The notes beneath the pieces were generated by a model. The model had not been told where the DNA came from and searched no databases. It saw only the letters and a list, made by a program, of their open reading frames with translations. A stretch of 64,000 nt of DNA from Photobacterium angustum (GTDB lineage Bacteria > Pseudomonadota > Gammaproteobacteria > Enterobacterales > Vibrionaceae): positions 32,337 to 96,336 of the forward strand of contig NZ_PYOM01000020.1 of assembly GCF_003026365.1 (NCBI RefSeq), given 5' to 3'. The translations under genes were made by a program, and so were the position numbers. This document shows positions 37,562-48,327 of this stretch, piece after piece (position 1 is the stretch's first letter; every line of letters begins with the position of its first letter).

Positions 37562-38911
37562 ATGACAGAAAAATCTAACAACAATAACGCAGCAGAACAG
37601 CCAAAGCAGGACAAGCCAACCACGGCAGCGACGTCTACTCCGGCTAAAGAAGCGCCAAAAAAAGCAACCAAAGAGCAACCTAAAGCACCTGTAAAAACAG
37701 AGAAATCTGAAAAAAAATCAGGGAGCAAAACAGGGTTGGTTGCGATTGCATTAGTTATCGCACTCGGTGGTGGGCTTTACTATCACGGTCATCAGCAAGG
37801 ATTGCAGCAGCAACAACATATTGATACGCTCCAACAACAAATTGCTAGCATGAAAGCAGCGATGCAAAACGATCAAAAAGAAACCATTACTCTTATTAAT
37901 GGCGGATTACGCAGTGCTGAAGTTAACCTAAGCCAACAGCAAAAATCGATTGCAGCTCTGCAGACCACAGTCACTGAACTAAAAGGCAATAGTCCGAACG
38001 ATTGGCTACTAGCCGAAGCGGATTACCTAGTGAAAATGGCAGGACGTAAACTCTGGTTAGAGCATGATGTCACCAGTGCAACGTTATTGCTTGAGTCTGC
38101 CGATCATCGTATCGCAGAACTGAATGATCCAAGCTTGAAGAACCTACGCCAAGCAATGAGCAATGACATAACAACCTTAAAATCACTGACTAATGTTGAC
38201 CGTGATGGCATAGTGCTACGCTTAACGAGTCTAGAAAATAGTGTTGATAACTTGCCTTTAGCTAATGCTATTTTGCCAAAAGCAGAAGAAGAACCACAAT
38301 CACAAACCGTGAGTCAATCGGTGAATGATTGGAAAGATAATTTGATGACATCGTTGAAAAACTTTGGCGAACACTTCATTACTTATCGTAAGCGTGATGG
38401 TAATGTTGTTCCACTGCTTTCACCACAACAAGATTTCTACTTACAGCAAAATATCAAAAACAAGTTAGAAGTAGCAATTGATGCAGTTTACCGAGAGCAA
38501 GGTGATGTTTATAAGATCTCTCTTGATACCGCGAAGAAGTGGGCTGAACAATATTACGATATGTCTTCACCGCTAACGCAAAGCTTTATTAAAAGTCTTG
38601 ATCAATTAGCCCAACAGCAAATCACGGTGAACTACCCAGATAAGCTGCAATCTCAGGCGTTAATTACTAAACTCGTCAATCAAGTGCTACGTAATAAAAT
38701 GGCGACATTAGGTGATACGCAGGCACAACCTGTAAAGCAGACTAAACCAGCAGTAAAACCGACAACGAAAACAGAAGCGCCAGCAGTAGAAAAAAAAACA
38801 GCCCAAGCGAAACTTGAAACAAAAGTAACGCAACCCGCTGAAACATCTATTAAAGGCGAGAATAACGCGACAGTCACTTACAACACGGTAACCACAGTGG
38901 AGGCCAAATAA
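37562..38911 (+). CDS. hemX: HemX family membrane protein
   Basis: A 449-residue protein once annotated as uroporphyrinogen III methyltransferase, which it is not by sequence. The N-terminal 60 residues are Lys/Ala/Pro-rich, a single membrane helix spans about 60-78 (GLVAIALVIALGGGLYYHG), a coiled coil follows (about 80-145), and a helical periplasmic domain fills the rest. The C-terminal 70 residues are low-complexity, Lys/Thr/Ala-rich. Its role is uncertain; it may scaffold heme enzymes at the membrane. It is encoded between hemD and hemY and overlaps hemY by one base. Confidence 0.9.
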   Translation: MTEKSNNNNAAEQPKQDKPTTAATSTPAKEAPKKATKEQPKAPVKTEKSEKKSGSKTGLVAIALVIALGGGLYYHGHQQGLQQQQHIDTLQQQIASMKAAMQNDQKETITLINGGLRSAEVNLSQQQKSIAALQTTVTELKGNSPNDWLLAEADYLVKMAGRKLWLEHDVTSATLLLESADHRIAELNDPSLKNLRQAMSNDITTLKSLTNVDRDGIVLRLTSLENSVDNLPLANAILPKAEEEPQSQTVSQSVNDWKDNLMTSLKNFGEHFITYRKRDGNVVPLLSPQQDFYLQQNIKNKLEVAIDAVYREQGDVYKISLDTAKKWAEQYYDMSSPLTQSFIKSLDQLAQQQITVNYPDKLQSQALITKLVNQVLRNKMATLGDTQAQPVKQTKPAVKPTTKTEAPAVEKKTAQAKLETKVTQPAETSIKGENNATVTYNTVTTVEAK

Positions 38912-40110
38912 TGATTAAATTATTGTTATTGGTACTGGCACTGATCGCCGGTATTATTGTTGGCCCCGAACTCGCAGGTAACCAAGGTTATGTGTTGATC
39001 TCAACGGCAAATCAAACCATTGAGATGAGCCTAACCACACTCGTTGTATTAATCGTTGCGTTGTTTGCCGTTTTCTTATTACTTGAATTTATTCTAAAAC
39101 GCGTCTTTTCAATCAGTAGTTCAACCCGTGGTTGGTTTAGTGGACGTAAAGTTCGTAAAGCACGTATCCAAACTTCGGCTGGCCTATTAAAAGTAACAGA
39201 AGGTGATTGGAAGCCCGCTGAAAAGCTACTAACAAAATCGGCTAAATTCAGCGATGCGCCACTCCTTAACTATCTTGCTGCTGCAGAGGCGGCTCAAGGG
39301 CTAGGCAAAACCGAGCAACGTGATGAATACTTAAAGCAAGCAGCTGAGCTTGATAGCCAAAATCTTGCGGTTGCACTCACCCGTGCCAAGCTTCAAATCC
39401 GTCAACAGCAATTTGAACAAGCACTCGCAACATTACAAGAAGTACAACAAGATCATGCACGCAATCCTATCGTGTTAGGTCTACTTCAAGAGTGTTACTT
39501 AAAACTAGAAGATTGGAAATCACTGCTAACTTTACTGCCACAGCTAACGAAAGCAGGCGTGATCAGCCAAGAAGAAGCAATAGTCCTTGATGAACAAGCT
39601 CAATGTGGCCAAATGCAGCACCTTGGTCAGCAAAATGGTACTGATGGCTTAGTGGGTTACTGGAATAACATGGGACGTAAAGATAAGCAGAATCCAGCGC
39701 TTGTGGCATGCTTCATTAAACAAATGATGGCACGTCATGCCGATAGCGATGCTTACCCAATTTTACGTGATGCACTTAAAAAGAGCCAAGATGAGCGTTT
39801 GATCAGCCTTGTACCTCAGCTAAATCTACCCGATCGTCATCCTGCGATTGTGAAGCTACAAGAGCTATTGCGCCAAGACGGCAATAATGCAGTCACGCAC
39901 AGTGCACTGGGTCAAATGTTAATGGCTGAAGGTAACTGGCAAGAAGCAAAAGAGCATTTTGAAAGAGCCGTTTCGGTTCGTCCTGATATGACAGACTACG
40001 CTCACTTAGTCGCAACGCTAGAGCAGTTAGATGACAAGCAAGGTGCAGCTGCAGCTTCTCGTCAAGCACTCGAATTAGCACAGCCAAGTAAAGCAAGTTT
40101 AATCAGCTAA
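38911..40110 (+). CDS. hemY: HemY family tetratricopeptide membrane protein
   Basis: A 399-residue inner-membrane protein with two N-terminal helices (about 1-20 and 40-62) and tetratricopeptide-like repeats (about 95-390), for example LQIRQQQFEQALATLQEVQQ and LMAEGNWQEAKEHFERAV. It belongs to the proteobacterial HemY family (not the protoporphyrinogen oxidase of Bacillus with the same name). Its role in heme synthesis is inferred from context. It starts inside the hemX stop and ends the hemCDXY operon with a terminator. Confidence 0.93.
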   Translation: MIKLLLLVLALIAGIIVGPELAGNQGYVLISTANQTIEMSLTTLVVLIVALFAVFLLLEFILKRVFSISSSTRGWFSGRKVRKARIQTSAGLLKVTEGDWKPAEKLLTKSAKFSDAPLLNYLAAAEAAQGLGKTEQRDEYLKQAAELDSQNLAVALTRAKLQIRQQQFEQALATLQEVQQDHARNPIVLGLLQECYLKLEDWKSLLTLLPQLTKAGVISQEEAIVLDEQAQCGQMQHLGQQNGTDGLVGYWNNMGRKDKQNPALVACFIKQMMARHADSDAYPILRDALKKSQDERLISLVPQLNLPDRHPAIVKLQELLRQDGNNAVTHSALGQMLMAEGNWQEAKEHFERAVSVRPDMTDYAHLVATLEQLDDKQGAAAASRQALELAQPSKASLIS

Positions 40111-40118
40111 ATAACCGA

Positions 40119-40148
40119 AAAAGCGCCCCTCTGTAGGCGCTTTTTTTT
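40119..40148 (+). terminator. Terminator of hemCDXY
   Basis: Stem AAGCGCC / GGCGCTT (40121-40142) followed by eight T on the plus strand, just after hemY. Confidence 0.88.
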
Positions 40149-40294
40149 GTCAAATACAAGGTAAATAACACTTTTAACAATAAAGTGTTTCAAGGTGTAA
40201 ACAGCCATTTCAAAGTATATCCAAACCATTGCTCCAATCGCATAAACACGCTTCAATAGCCTCTCGATTTCCTTAACATTTGGATAACTAAGCT

Positions 40295-40387
40295 ATGGAT
40301 ATGCTTCCTTGGTTAATTGTTTCTGGTATCGTAGTTTCAGTAATTGTATGCGTAATGACCGCAGTACTAATTAAAAACGCTGACTAA
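40295..40387 (+). CDS. Possible 30-residue single-pass membrane protein
   Basis: The ORF from ATG 40295 to TAA 40387 encodes 30 residues, starting MDMLPWLIVSGIVVSVIVCV and ending LIKNAD. This is one clean hydrophobic helix followed by a short charged tail. A Rho-independent terminator begins 13 nt after the stop, while the upstream hemY transcript already ends at 40148. So the ORF appears to be its own unit. The RBS is weak (GGATAA at 10 nt). I do not recognise a family. Such peptides often bind and tune a membrane complex, which is only a guess here. Confidence 0.5.
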   Translation: MDMLPWLIVSGIVVSVIVCVMTAVLIKNAD

Positions 40388-40399
40388 TACGAAACCCAA

Positions 40400-40430
40400 A
40401 AAAGCCTCCAATTTGGAGGCTTTTTTATTT
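40400..40430 (+). terminator. Terminator after the 30-codon ORF
   Basis: Stem GCCTCCA / TGGAGGC (40404-40420) with a three-base loop, followed by six T on the plus strand. Confidence 0.85.
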
Positions 40431-40439
40431 AATGTGTCC

Positions 40440-40469
40440 CGTCCTAAATCTATATTCAAATTTAGGACG
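40440..40469. repeat. Perfect 10-bp inverted repeat
   Basis: Arms CGTCCTAAAT (40440-40449) and ATTTAGGACG (40460-40469) flank a 10-base loop. There is no adjacent T-run on either strand, so it is a poor terminator. It lies between the 30-codon ORF and the end of a minus-strand gene. The purpose is unclear. Confidence 0.5.
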
Positions 40470-40483
40470 TTAGAATAAAAACA

Positions 40484-40945
40484 TCACAATCCAAGCGCGA
40501 GTTTTGCTTTCTTCAATTGCTTTTCAAATTTCTTAACTGTTTTCGCCGCTTTCTCTAATTGCTTATTTTTCTTTTTCGCCAGTTTCTTAAGCTTCTTAGC
40601 TTGCTTTAACTTTAAGCTATCAGGGGCTAATGCTTCTTCTTCGACCACAGCGACCATTTCGATATGGCTTTGTCCCACAGCAGTAGGGGCTGGCAAATTA
40701 TGCACATTAGGCGTTTTCATTGCCATAATTGGCTGAGGCTCTGGCGGCGGAGTCGATAATTTCGCGACACGAGGAGCAGCCTTCACCGCATTGGTTAATC
40801 GGCTTGGCTTACACAAATACTCTTTGTCACTTGCAACTCTCGTACAACTTGAACACATGAAATTTGGTTCGCTGACAATCTTACTTATTGTCGCAAACTG
40901 ATCGACAATTTCTGCTCGACGATATTTACACAAGGTCTTAGCCAT
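40484..40945 (-). CDS. Unknown Cys-containing, Lys-rich coiled-coil protein
   Basis: A 153-residue protein from the ATG at 40945, which has GAGGAG 6 nt before it (an ATG at 40966 has none). The N-terminal third has four Cys (one in LCKYRR, CSSC, and one in YLCKP) and may bind zinc or another metal. The middle is Pro/Ala-rich linker, and the last 40 residues form a Lys-rich coiled coil (KKLKKLAKKKNKQLEKAAKT). I do not recognise a named family. A Fur-like 15-mer lies upstream (40990-41004). Confidence 0.7.
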   Translation of the reverse strand: MAKTLCKYRRAEIVDQFATISKIVSEPNFMCSSCTRVASDKEYLCKPSRLTNAVKAAPRVAKLSTPPPEPQPIMAMKTPNVHNLPAPTAVGQSHIEMVAVVEEEALAPDSLKLKQAKKLKKLAKKKNKQLEKAAKTVKKFEKQLKKAKLALGL

Positions 40946-40989
40946 GAATGCTCCTCTAGCCAACAACGAACCTTTTTATCAACATTAAA

Positions 40990-41004
40990 CGATAATGATT
41001 CGTA
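40990..41004 (-). promoter_or_regulatory. Fur-like motif upstream of the Cys/Lys-rich gene
   Basis: The plus-strand sequence CGATAATGATTCGTA matches 10 of 14 positions of the 7-1-7 Fur consensus, with a perfect left half. It lies 45 bp upstream of the gene ending at 40484. The match is marginal. Confidence 0.3.
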
Positions 41005-41066
41005 ATTCCAGAAAAGCAATAAGATTTTATTGCCCCTATTTGTAACTATTTATTTGCAACAAACAC

Positions 41067-41879
41067 TTAGGCTTTCATTGCCGCTTTTACATAAATATCA
41101 AATCGGTTCTTTTTAGTTTCAATCGCCATTGACGGCTTCGCTTGAGCAAGAAATTCGGCATAATCGGGACGCTTAACCACGACCCGTTTGGTTGCCAGCG
41201 CATATGCAGGCTCAAATAAACCATCGGCATCTAAATCTGCACCCACTAAGGTTTGAAAAACGCGCATTTCTTTTTTAACTAAAGCGGACTTTTTCTTATG
41301 TGGATACATGGGATCAAGGTACACCACATCCGGTGCGACAAAATCAGGATCATCGGCTAAATTGACCAAAGCATCATGACTCGAAGCATGGAGCAATTGC
41401 ATACGCTCACTTACCCAACCGCCAATTTCAGGATCGGCTTTTGCTCGTGCTAAGCCATCATCTAACAATGCTGCTACGACAGGATGACGCTCAACCAACT
41501 GAACCTTACACCCGAGTGTTGCCAAGACAAAAGCATCTCGGCCAAGACCTGCTGTCGCATCTAAGACGGTAGGGCTAATACCGCCTTTGAGTCCAACTGC
41601 TTTTGCTATTGCTTGGCCTCGACCACCACCAAATTTACGGCGATGAGCGACAGCACCGCTAACTAAATCAACAGAAACGGCCCCGAGCTTAGGCTCATCA
41701 AGCTTACGAAGCTCTAATTGATCAGCGGTAAGGACTAAAGCAAAGCTGCTATTTTCATCATGGCTTAAGCCCCAACGAGCGGCTAATTGATCTAATTCAG
41801 GCTGACGTTCAGGAACTTCACAAACTAAGGCAAGCTGCACAGCAATCTCCGATATAAAAACAACATCTGGGTGTGACAT
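41067..41879 (-). CDS. rsmJ: 16S rRNA m2G1516 methyltransferase RsmJ
   Basis: Methylates N2 of G1516 in 16S rRNA. From the ATG at 41879 the protein has 270 residues. Conserved segments are [40 protein letters not shown], the SAM loop [14 protein letters not shown], and the catalytic [21 protein letters not shown]. An earlier ATG at 41894 has a poorer RBS. It is a single minus-strand gene with asnC divergent. Confidence 0.94.
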   Translation of the reverse strand: MSHPDVVFISEIAVQLALVCEVPERQPELDQLAARWGLSHDENSSFALVLTADQLELRKLDEPKLGAVSVDLVSGAVAHRRKFGGGRGQAIAKAVGLKGGISPTVLDATAGLGRDAFVLATLGCKVQLVERHPVVAALLDDGLARAKADPEIGGWVSERMQLLHASSHDALVNLADDPDFVAPDVVYLDPMYPHKKKSALVKKEMRVFQTLVGADLDADGLFEPAYALATKRVVVKRPDYAEFLAQAKPSMAIETKKNRFDIYVKAAMKA

Positions 41880-42005
41880 TTCACATCCGATCATAGGGCG
41901 CGGATTATAGCACTACAAATCATCCTTTGCTCTGGTATCACACCATCAGATAAGTATAAGATACAGCGATAAAAATGAATCCCTCGCATAGTAAAAGGAC
42001 CACCT

Positions 42006-42467
42006 ATGACACCATCCATTCGTATCGACGACTTAGATCGCGATATCCTTAATGCCTTAATGAATGATGCTCGTATTCCTTACGCTGAAATGGCGAAGCG
42101 ATTTAATGTCAGTCCTGCTACCGTACACGTACGGGTAGAAAAAATGCGAGCTGCAGAAATTATTACTGGCACGGAAGTGATCATTAACCCTAAGTTATTG
42201 GGCTATGACGTTTGCTGTTTTATTGGTATTAATTTGAATGCCGCCCGTGATTATCATTCTGCATTAGCAAAACTAAATGAGCTTGATGAAGTGGTTGAAG
42301 CTTATTACACCACAGGGGCGTACAACATTTTTGTCAAATTGATGTGCCATTCCATTGAAGAGCTGCAATACGTGCTCATTGATAAGCTCCAAGCCATTGA
42401 TGAAGTGCAATCCACTGAAACGCTTATCTCATTACAAAACCCAATCAACCGCAATGTTAAACCCTGA
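42006..42467 (+). CDS. asnC: Lrp/AsnC family regulator AsnC
   Basis: Transcriptional regulator of asparagine synthetase (asnA) in E. coli. The 153-residue protein has an N-terminal winged HTH (about 8-65; YAEMAKRFNVSPATVHVRVEKM) and a C-terminal RAM ligand-binding domain (about 70-145; AYYTTGAYNIFVKLMCHSIE). It aligns closely with E. coli AsnC over the full length, including the C-terminal QNPINR. No asnA is adjacent, so its target is elsewhere or different. Confidence 0.92.
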   Translation: MTPSIRIDDLDRDILNALMNDARIPYAEMAKRFNVSPATVHVRVEKMRAAEIITGTEVIINPKLLGYDVCCFIGINLNAARDYHSALAKLNELDEVVEAYYTTGAYNIFVKLMCHSIEELQYVLIDKLQAIDEVQSTETLISLQNPINRNVKP

Positions 42468-42486
42468 TAGGTGTTTTACTGATATT

Positions 42487-42518
42487 AAAAAAGCGAGCAT
42501 GGCGCTCGCTTTTACTTT
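42487..42518. terminator. Bidirectional terminator between asnC and hemB
   Basis: Stem AGCGAGC / GCTCGCT (42492-42510) has A/T tracts on both sides and serves the convergent genes. Confidence 0.85.
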
Positions 42519-42535
42519 CTAGTCAATATTACGAC

Positions 42536-43621
<1,086 letters not shown>

Positions 43622-43644
43622 TCACTCAGATTGACCAATGTGGC

Positions 43645-44436
43645 TTAAATCGAAAAAAAAGCCTGACTATTCGCCTCTGACTGCGTCATAACTTGCTCAG
43701 GTGTTTCACCGCGACACTCAGCAATCACCGCGGCAATATGCGGTAAAAACTTGGGTTCATTGCGACTCGATTTTGGCTTTGGACGATAGTCACGAGGCAA
43801 TAAGTATGGGCAATCGGTTTCAATCATTAAGCGGTTCGCGGGAATATGACGCACGACTTCACGTAGCTCTTGACCACGACGCTCATCACATACCCACCCC
43901 GTAATACCAATGTGTAAATCAAGCGCTAAGCATGCTTTTAGCTCTTGCTCAGAGCCAGTAAAACAATGCAGCACTGCCGCCGGTAATTTATCTCGCCAAG
44001 GGGTAAGGATTTCAATGAAACGCTCATGCGCATCTCGGCAATGCATAAAAACAGGTAACTGTAACTCTGCCGCTAAGGCTAACTGTGCTTCAAATACTGC
44101 TTCTTGCTGTGGACGAGGAGAAAAGTCACGGTTGAAATCGAGCCCACATTCACCAATCGCTACCACTTCAGGCTCTACTGCTAGTGCACGAATTTCTGGT
44201 AACAAAAGATCGGAGACAGATTTTGCATCATGCGGATGAACACCAGCAGTTGAGTAACAGTAGCTCGGCCATTGCTGCGCCATTTGTTGCGCCTCAATGC
44301 TCTCTTCAATACTGGTGCCCGTAATAATTAAATGCTTCACACCCGCTTCTTGAGCCCGCGTGATCACGTCCGCACGATCTTTATCAAAACGGTTATTTGT
44401 TAAGTTAACACCAATATCTATCATCTGTTTATCCAT
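43645..44436 (-). CDS. tatD: TatD family metal-dependent DNase
   Basis: 3'-5' exonuclease of the TatD/amidohydrolase fold. The 263-residue protein shows MIDIGVNLTN at the start, TAGVHPHDA, IGECGLDFNRD, FMHCRDAHE, LHCFTGS and IETDCPYLLPRDYRPKP, so all metal ligands are present. It is not needed for Tat export despite its name. It is separated from tatC by a terminator, so it is not part of the tatABC transcript, and it precedes hemB. Confidence 0.95.
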   Translation of the reverse strand: MDKQMIDIGVNLTNNRFDKDRADVITRAQEAGVKHLIITGTSIEESIEAQQMAQQWPSYCYSTAGVHPHDAKSVSDLLLPEIRALAVEPEVVAIGECGLDFNRDFSPRPQQEAVFEAQLALAAELQLPVFMHCRDAHERFIEILTPWRDKLPAAVLHCFTGSEQELKACLALDLHIGITGWVCDERRGQELREVVRHIPANRLMIETDCPYLLPRDYRPKPKSSRNEPKFLPHIAAVIAECRGETPEQVMTQSEANSQAFFSI

Positions 44437-44509
44437 TCTCTACACAGCACTATGTGTCACTCAGTATATCGAGCAGATCCATTCTGCGCCAAACCCATAT
44501 TCAAGATAT

Positions 44510-44540
44510 AAAAAAACCGACGATTAGGTCGGTTTTTTTC
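44510..44540 (-). terminator. Terminator of the ubi-tat operon
   Basis: Stem ACCGAC / GTCGGT (44516-44533) with seven T on the minus strand, just after tatC. Confidence 0.88.
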
Positions 44541-44565
44541 ATCATCACATAGTACAAAGTACTAT

Positions 44566-45327
44566 TTACTGCTGCTCTTCGTGCTCGCTATCATCCAGCT
44601 CATCATTATCACGTATATAAAAACGTGAGAAGAATAAGCCAACTTCAAACAATAAACACATAGGTACAGCCAACAAGGTCTGAGAAACAATATCAGGCGG
44701 TGTTAACAGCATACCAACGACAAACGCACCTACAATAATGTAAGGACGTTTACTACGTAAAGATTCCGGATCAGTCGCACCAGTCCAACACAACAGAATA
44801 ATAGCAACAGGAATTTCAAAAGCGATGCCAAACGCCATAAATAGCGCGAGGACAAAATCGAGATAGTTCGAAATATCTGTTGCCACCTCTACCCCTTGAG
44901 GGGCGACACTGGTGAAGAACTTAAAAACCAATGGAAACACAACGTAATAAGCAAATGCGACACCGGCGTAAAACAGCAATGAGCTGGAAAACAACAATGG
45001 CATAATTAGCTTGCGTTCATGCTTGTATAAACCTGGTGCAATAAAGCCCCAGACTTGATACAAAATCATTGGCACAGCAATAAACACTGAGGTTACTAAG
45101 GTCAGTTTTATCGGTGTAAAGAACGGTGAGGCAACGTCTGTTGCGATCATAGTTGCACCAGCAGGCATTCGCTCTACTAATGGTGCAGCTAAGAAGGCAT
45201 AGATATCATTGGAAAACCATACTAAACATAGAAAAACCACCAGTACACTTATGATAGAACGCAAAAGTCGCGTACGTAGTTCAAGTAAATGACTAAATAG
45301 CGGCTGCGTATCTTCGACTTTTGACAT
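44566..45327 (-). CDS. tatC: Sec-independent translocase subunit TatC
   Basis: Core membrane receptor of the twin-arginine export pathway, binding the RR signal peptide together with TatB. The 253-residue protein has six membrane helices, the N-terminal [16 protein letters not shown] motif with the conserved Glu, and the [10 protein letters not shown] segment. It follows tatB by 11 nt and ends with a strong terminator. Confidence 0.97.
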   Translation of the reverse strand: MSKVEDTQPLFSHLLELRTRLLRSIISVLVVFLCLVWFSNDIYAFLAAPLVERMPAGATMIATDVASPFFTPIKLTLVTSVFIAVPMILYQVWGFIAPGLYKHERKLIMPLLFSSSLLFYAGVAFAYYVVFPLVFKFFTSVAPQGVEVATDISNYLDFVLALFMAFGIAFEIPVAIILLCWTGATDPESLRSKRPYIIVGAFVVGMLLTPPDIVSQTLLAVPMCLLFEVGLFFSRFYIRDNDELDDSEHEEQQ

Positions 45328-45338
45328 AGTGATGTAAT

Positions 45339-45677
45339 TTATTCCTGCTTTTGTGAAGTCGTTGCTGAGGTTTGCTCGTTTTTATCAGCATAGGGACGCT
45401 GAACATCTGAAGCCGCTTTTTTAAGCTCATCAACAGAGTCTTGCAATTCAGGCGCTAAGTCCTTCATTCCCATTTGTTCGGCTTTTTTTAAATTGGCTTG
45501 CAGTTCCTGAATTTTCAGTTCTTGAGACAATTCATCTTTCACCGAGTTTGCCATATTACGAGCAGCACCTATCCACTGCGACACCGTACGAATCGCAACG
45601 GGTAGACGTTCTGGCCCCAGTACTACTAATCCCACCACGGAGATCAGTACTAACTCCCAGAACCCGATATCAAACAC
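45339..45677 (-). CDS. tatB: Sec-independent translocase subunit TatB
   Basis: Partner of TatC in signal peptide recognition. The 112-residue protein has an N-terminal helix [21 protein letters not shown] with the conserved Glu and hinge Gly-Pro, then an amphipathic helix and a charged C-terminal tail. It follows tatA by 3 nt. Confidence 0.96.
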   Translation of the reverse strand: MFDIGFWELVLISVVGLVVLGPERLPVAIRTVSQWIGAARNMANSVKDELSQELKIQELQANLKKAEQMGMKDLAPELQDSVDELKKAASDVQRPYADKNEQTSATTSQKQE

Positions 45678-45680
45678 GTC

Positions 45681-45953
45681 TTAAACCTGCTCTTTGTCTT
45701 TTTGATTAGTTGTTGTCTGATCCGCTGGCTTTTGTTCGTCAGCAATTTTCTTTTGTTCAAAGTCAGCATCGTTGTCTGACTCTTTTTTCGCAGCAGGTGC
45801 TGCTGCAGCTGCTTCATCATCGCTGATTGCTTTTTTGAAACCTTTAACTGCAGAACCTAGGTCGCCGCCTAGAGTACGAAGTTTTTTTGTTCCGAACAAA
45901 AGAACAATGATCAGTGCAATGATTAACAATTGCCAAATACTGATACCACCCAT
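45681..45953 (-). CDS. tatA: Sec-independent translocase subunit TatA
   Basis: Forms the protein-conducting oligomer of the Tat pathway. The 90-residue protein shows [20 protein letters not shown], then [22 protein letters not shown] (hinge and amphipathic helix) and an acidic, Ala-rich tail. It lies 84 nt after ubiB, in the conserved ubiB-tatABC order. Confidence 0.97.
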   Translation of the reverse strand: MGGISIWQLLIIALIIVLLFGTKKLRTLGGDLGSAVKGFKKAISDDEAAAAAPAAKKESDNDADFEQKKIADEQKPADQTTTNQKDKEQV

Positions 45954-46037
45954 GCTTGTTTTACCTCAGCTTTATGTGGTTAATAACGAAAGTGCGTTTA
46001 TTAACGCAACTATAAGTATAGGCGAAAGCCCAACCGA

Positions 46038-47693
46038 TTATTTTCGGCAGGTACGCCATCCTAGCAACCAAAATAGGGTTCCTACACCAACAGAAACTGC
46101 AGGGTACGTTGCTACTTGATCACCAAAAAGTATTGCAGCACACACCATAAAGGTGGCACCGATACCAAAGTAGAACCTTGCCTGGTTATGAGTACGTCGA
46201 TTTTCCATGAAGTTATCATAGAGTTTATCAATACGTTGATTCATTACCTTGCCTTGGCGCAAACTGTCGTAAAGTAATTCAGGCAATTCAGGCAATTTTT
46301 CAGCCCAGAAAGGTGCTTTACTTTTTATTGCATCAAGAATGCCTTGCGGGCCTACCTGATGTGACATCCAGTTTTCCAAGAACGGCTTGGCTGTTGCCCA
46401 CAAATCAAGTTGTGGATACAACTGGCGTCCTAAGCCTTCAACATACAACAAGGTCTTTTGTAACAAGACCAGCTGCGGTTGCACTTCCATATTAAAACGG
46501 CGAGCAGTATTAAATAAATTTAACAATACATGGCCGAATGATATTTCACACAGTGGCTTTTCAAAAATAGGTTCACACACTGTACGAATAGCGAATTCAA
46601 ACTCATCCACGTTGGTATCATGAGGAACCCAGCCAGAATCAACGTGTAATTCAGCAACCTTACGATAATCACGATTAAAGAAAGCCAATAAGTTTTCCGC
46701 TAAGTATCGTTTATCTTCTCGGTTAAGTGTCCCTACAATGCCGCAATCTAGCGCAATCCATTGTGGATTTTCCGGATGCTCATAGGAGACAAAAATATTT
46801 CCTGGATGCATATCGGCATGGAAAAAGCTGTCACGAAATACCTGAGTAAAAAAGATATTAACTGCATTTTCCGATAATAGTTTTAAATTCGTACCATTGG
46901 CTTTCAAGCCTTCAATATTAGAAACTTGAATACCATAGATGCGTTCCATTACAAGAAGATTAATACTACTATAATCAGTATAAACTTCTGGTACATATAA
47001 GGTGTCATCACCATCGAAGTTACGACGAAGCTGAATACTATTCGCTGCTTCGCGCATTAAATCGAGCTCATCAAGCAAGGTTTTTTCGTATTCGCGAACC
47101 ACTTCAACAGGACGTAAACGGCGCGCTTCTGGCTGGAGACGAGAAACTATCTCGGCCATCCTGTACATCAGCTTAATGTCAGCTTCAATAATCGGCTTAA
47201 TATCAGGACGAATAACTTTAAAAACAATCTCTTTGCCGTTTTCTTTTAAAGTTGCAGTATGCACTTGAGCAATCGATGCTGACGCCAATGCAACTTCATC
47301 AAAATCGTCAAACCACTGCTCTAACGGCCCGCCTAAAGATTCTTCAATGGTACGTTTTGCTAATTTGCCATCGAAAGGTTCAACTTGGTCTTGTAATAAT
47401 GCCAGCTGATCTGCAATGTGCGGTGGAAAAAGATCGCGGCGCGTTGACATCATTTGACCAAACTTGATCCATACCGGACCAAGTTCTTGCAACGCTAAAC
47501 GTAAACGCTCACCCAATGGCACATCGGGGTATTCATTTTTGATCCAAAATAGCGATTTACGTAATTTTTTAGGAAGTTCGGTACGTGGATCAACCGGAAT
47601 AAAGTCATCCAACCCATAGCGCAGTTGTACTTGAATAATACGGTACAACCGTTTTATTTCTGAATAGCTCATCATTGCCAATTTATCGCTCAA
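46038..47693 (-). CDS. ubiB: Ubiquinone biosynthesis kinase-like protein UbiB
   Basis: Atypical kinase/ATPase (ABC1/ADCK/Coq8 family) needed for ubiquinone synthesis. The 551 residues contain the KxGQ motif ([13 protein letters not shown]), an Ala-rich loop [13 protein letters not shown], the Lys in IVFKVIRPD, and [10 protein letters not shown] plus the metal Asp in ALDCGIVG. Two C-terminal membrane helices (about 500-545) anchor it. It overlaps ubiJ by 11 bases, so the two are translationally coupled. Confidence 0.97.
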   Translation of the reverse strand: MSDKLAMMSYSEIKRLYRIIQVQLRYGLDDFIPVDPRTELPKKLRKSLFWIKNEYPDVPLGERLRLALQELGPVWIKFGQMMSTRRDLFPPHIADQLALLQDQVEPFDGKLAKRTIEESLGGPLEQWFDDFDEVALASASIAQVHTATLKENGKEIVFKVIRPDIKPIIEADIKLMYRMAEIVSRLQPEARRLRPVEVVREYEKTLLDELDLMREAANSIQLRRNFDGDDTLYVPEVYTDYSSINLLVMERIYGIQVSNIEGLKANGTNLKLLSENAVNIFFTQVFRDSFFHADMHPGNIFVSYEHPENPQWIALDCGIVGTLNREDKRYLAENLLAFFNRDYRKVAELHVDSGWVPHDTNVDEFEFAIRTVCEPIFEKPLCEISFGHVLLNLFNTARRFNMEVQPQLVLLQKTLLYVEGLGRQLYPQLDLWATAKPFLENWMSHQVGPQGILDAIKSKAPFWAEKLPELPELLYDSLRQGKVMNQRIDKLYDNFMENRRTHNQARFYFGIGATFMVCAAILFGDQVATYPAVSVGVGTLFWLLGWRTCRK

Positions 47694-48327
47694 GTAGCTG
47701 GTTCAAACGGGCCTCAAAACGAGCAACATCCGATTTCAAGTCATCCACTTGATCGTAAAAATGCACCATTTCTAAAGGCTGTGGTAATAGTTGCCATTCT
47801 TCAGTGATCACTTCCGCTAAATCGCGTTGGCGATTCTTTACCTCTTGGCGAATAAATCGACTCCCCGACTTTACACTACTGACTAAAGTATGAGCAACTA
47901 CATCACCCGTATATTGCGATAATTTCTCTTCGACATCGGGCTTTAAACCACTTAGCAAAGTGGAAAAATGCTGAGCCAATTGTAGATCACCATCGAGTGC
48001 TAACTTATCGGCTTTAATTAGCTGCGTTAAGTTAGCTTGTTGTCGTAGCTCGGGTAACACCGTAAGGTTTAAAGCTAATTGGCAATCCACCTCGCCTTCA
48101 AATCCAGCAAGAACATCAATTTGATGACTGAAAACAAAGTACAAGGTTTTGCTAAATTCATTTAGCGTAACGCTAATGACTTTACCGCGTAAACGAGCAA
48201 GACGACGCTGACTATCAGCATCGTCTTTGAGTAATTGATTCAGTGATGTTTCAACCGTACCGGTAACAAAAGCATCTAACGGCATAGAGTCATCCTCAGA
48301 ACTTATAACCACGGTGTAAGGCAACAA
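47683..48327 (-). CDS. ubiJ: Ubiquinone biosynthesis accessory factor UbiJ
   Basis: A 214-residue lipid-carrier-like protein with an SCP2-type N-terminal domain (about 10-115) and a C-terminal helical part with a coiled coil ([20 protein letters not shown]). In E. coli UbiJ organises the soluble Ubi complex. It overlaps the 3' end of ubiE by 32 nt (if started at 48327) and ubiB downstream. A later ATG at 48285 (MPLDAFVTG, near E. coli UbiJ start) may be the real start and would remove the overlap. Confidence 0.92.
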   Translation of the reverse strand: MLPYTVVISSEDDSMPLDAFVTGTVETSLNQLLKDDADSQRRLARLRGKVISVTLNEFSKTLYFVFSHQIDVLAGFEGEVDCQLALNLTVLPELRQQANLTQLIKADKLALDGDLQLAQHFSTLLSGLKPDVEEKLSQYTGDVVAHTLVSSVKSGSRFIRQEVKNRQRDLAEVITEEWQLLPQPLEMVHFYDQVDDLKSDVARFEARLNQLLER

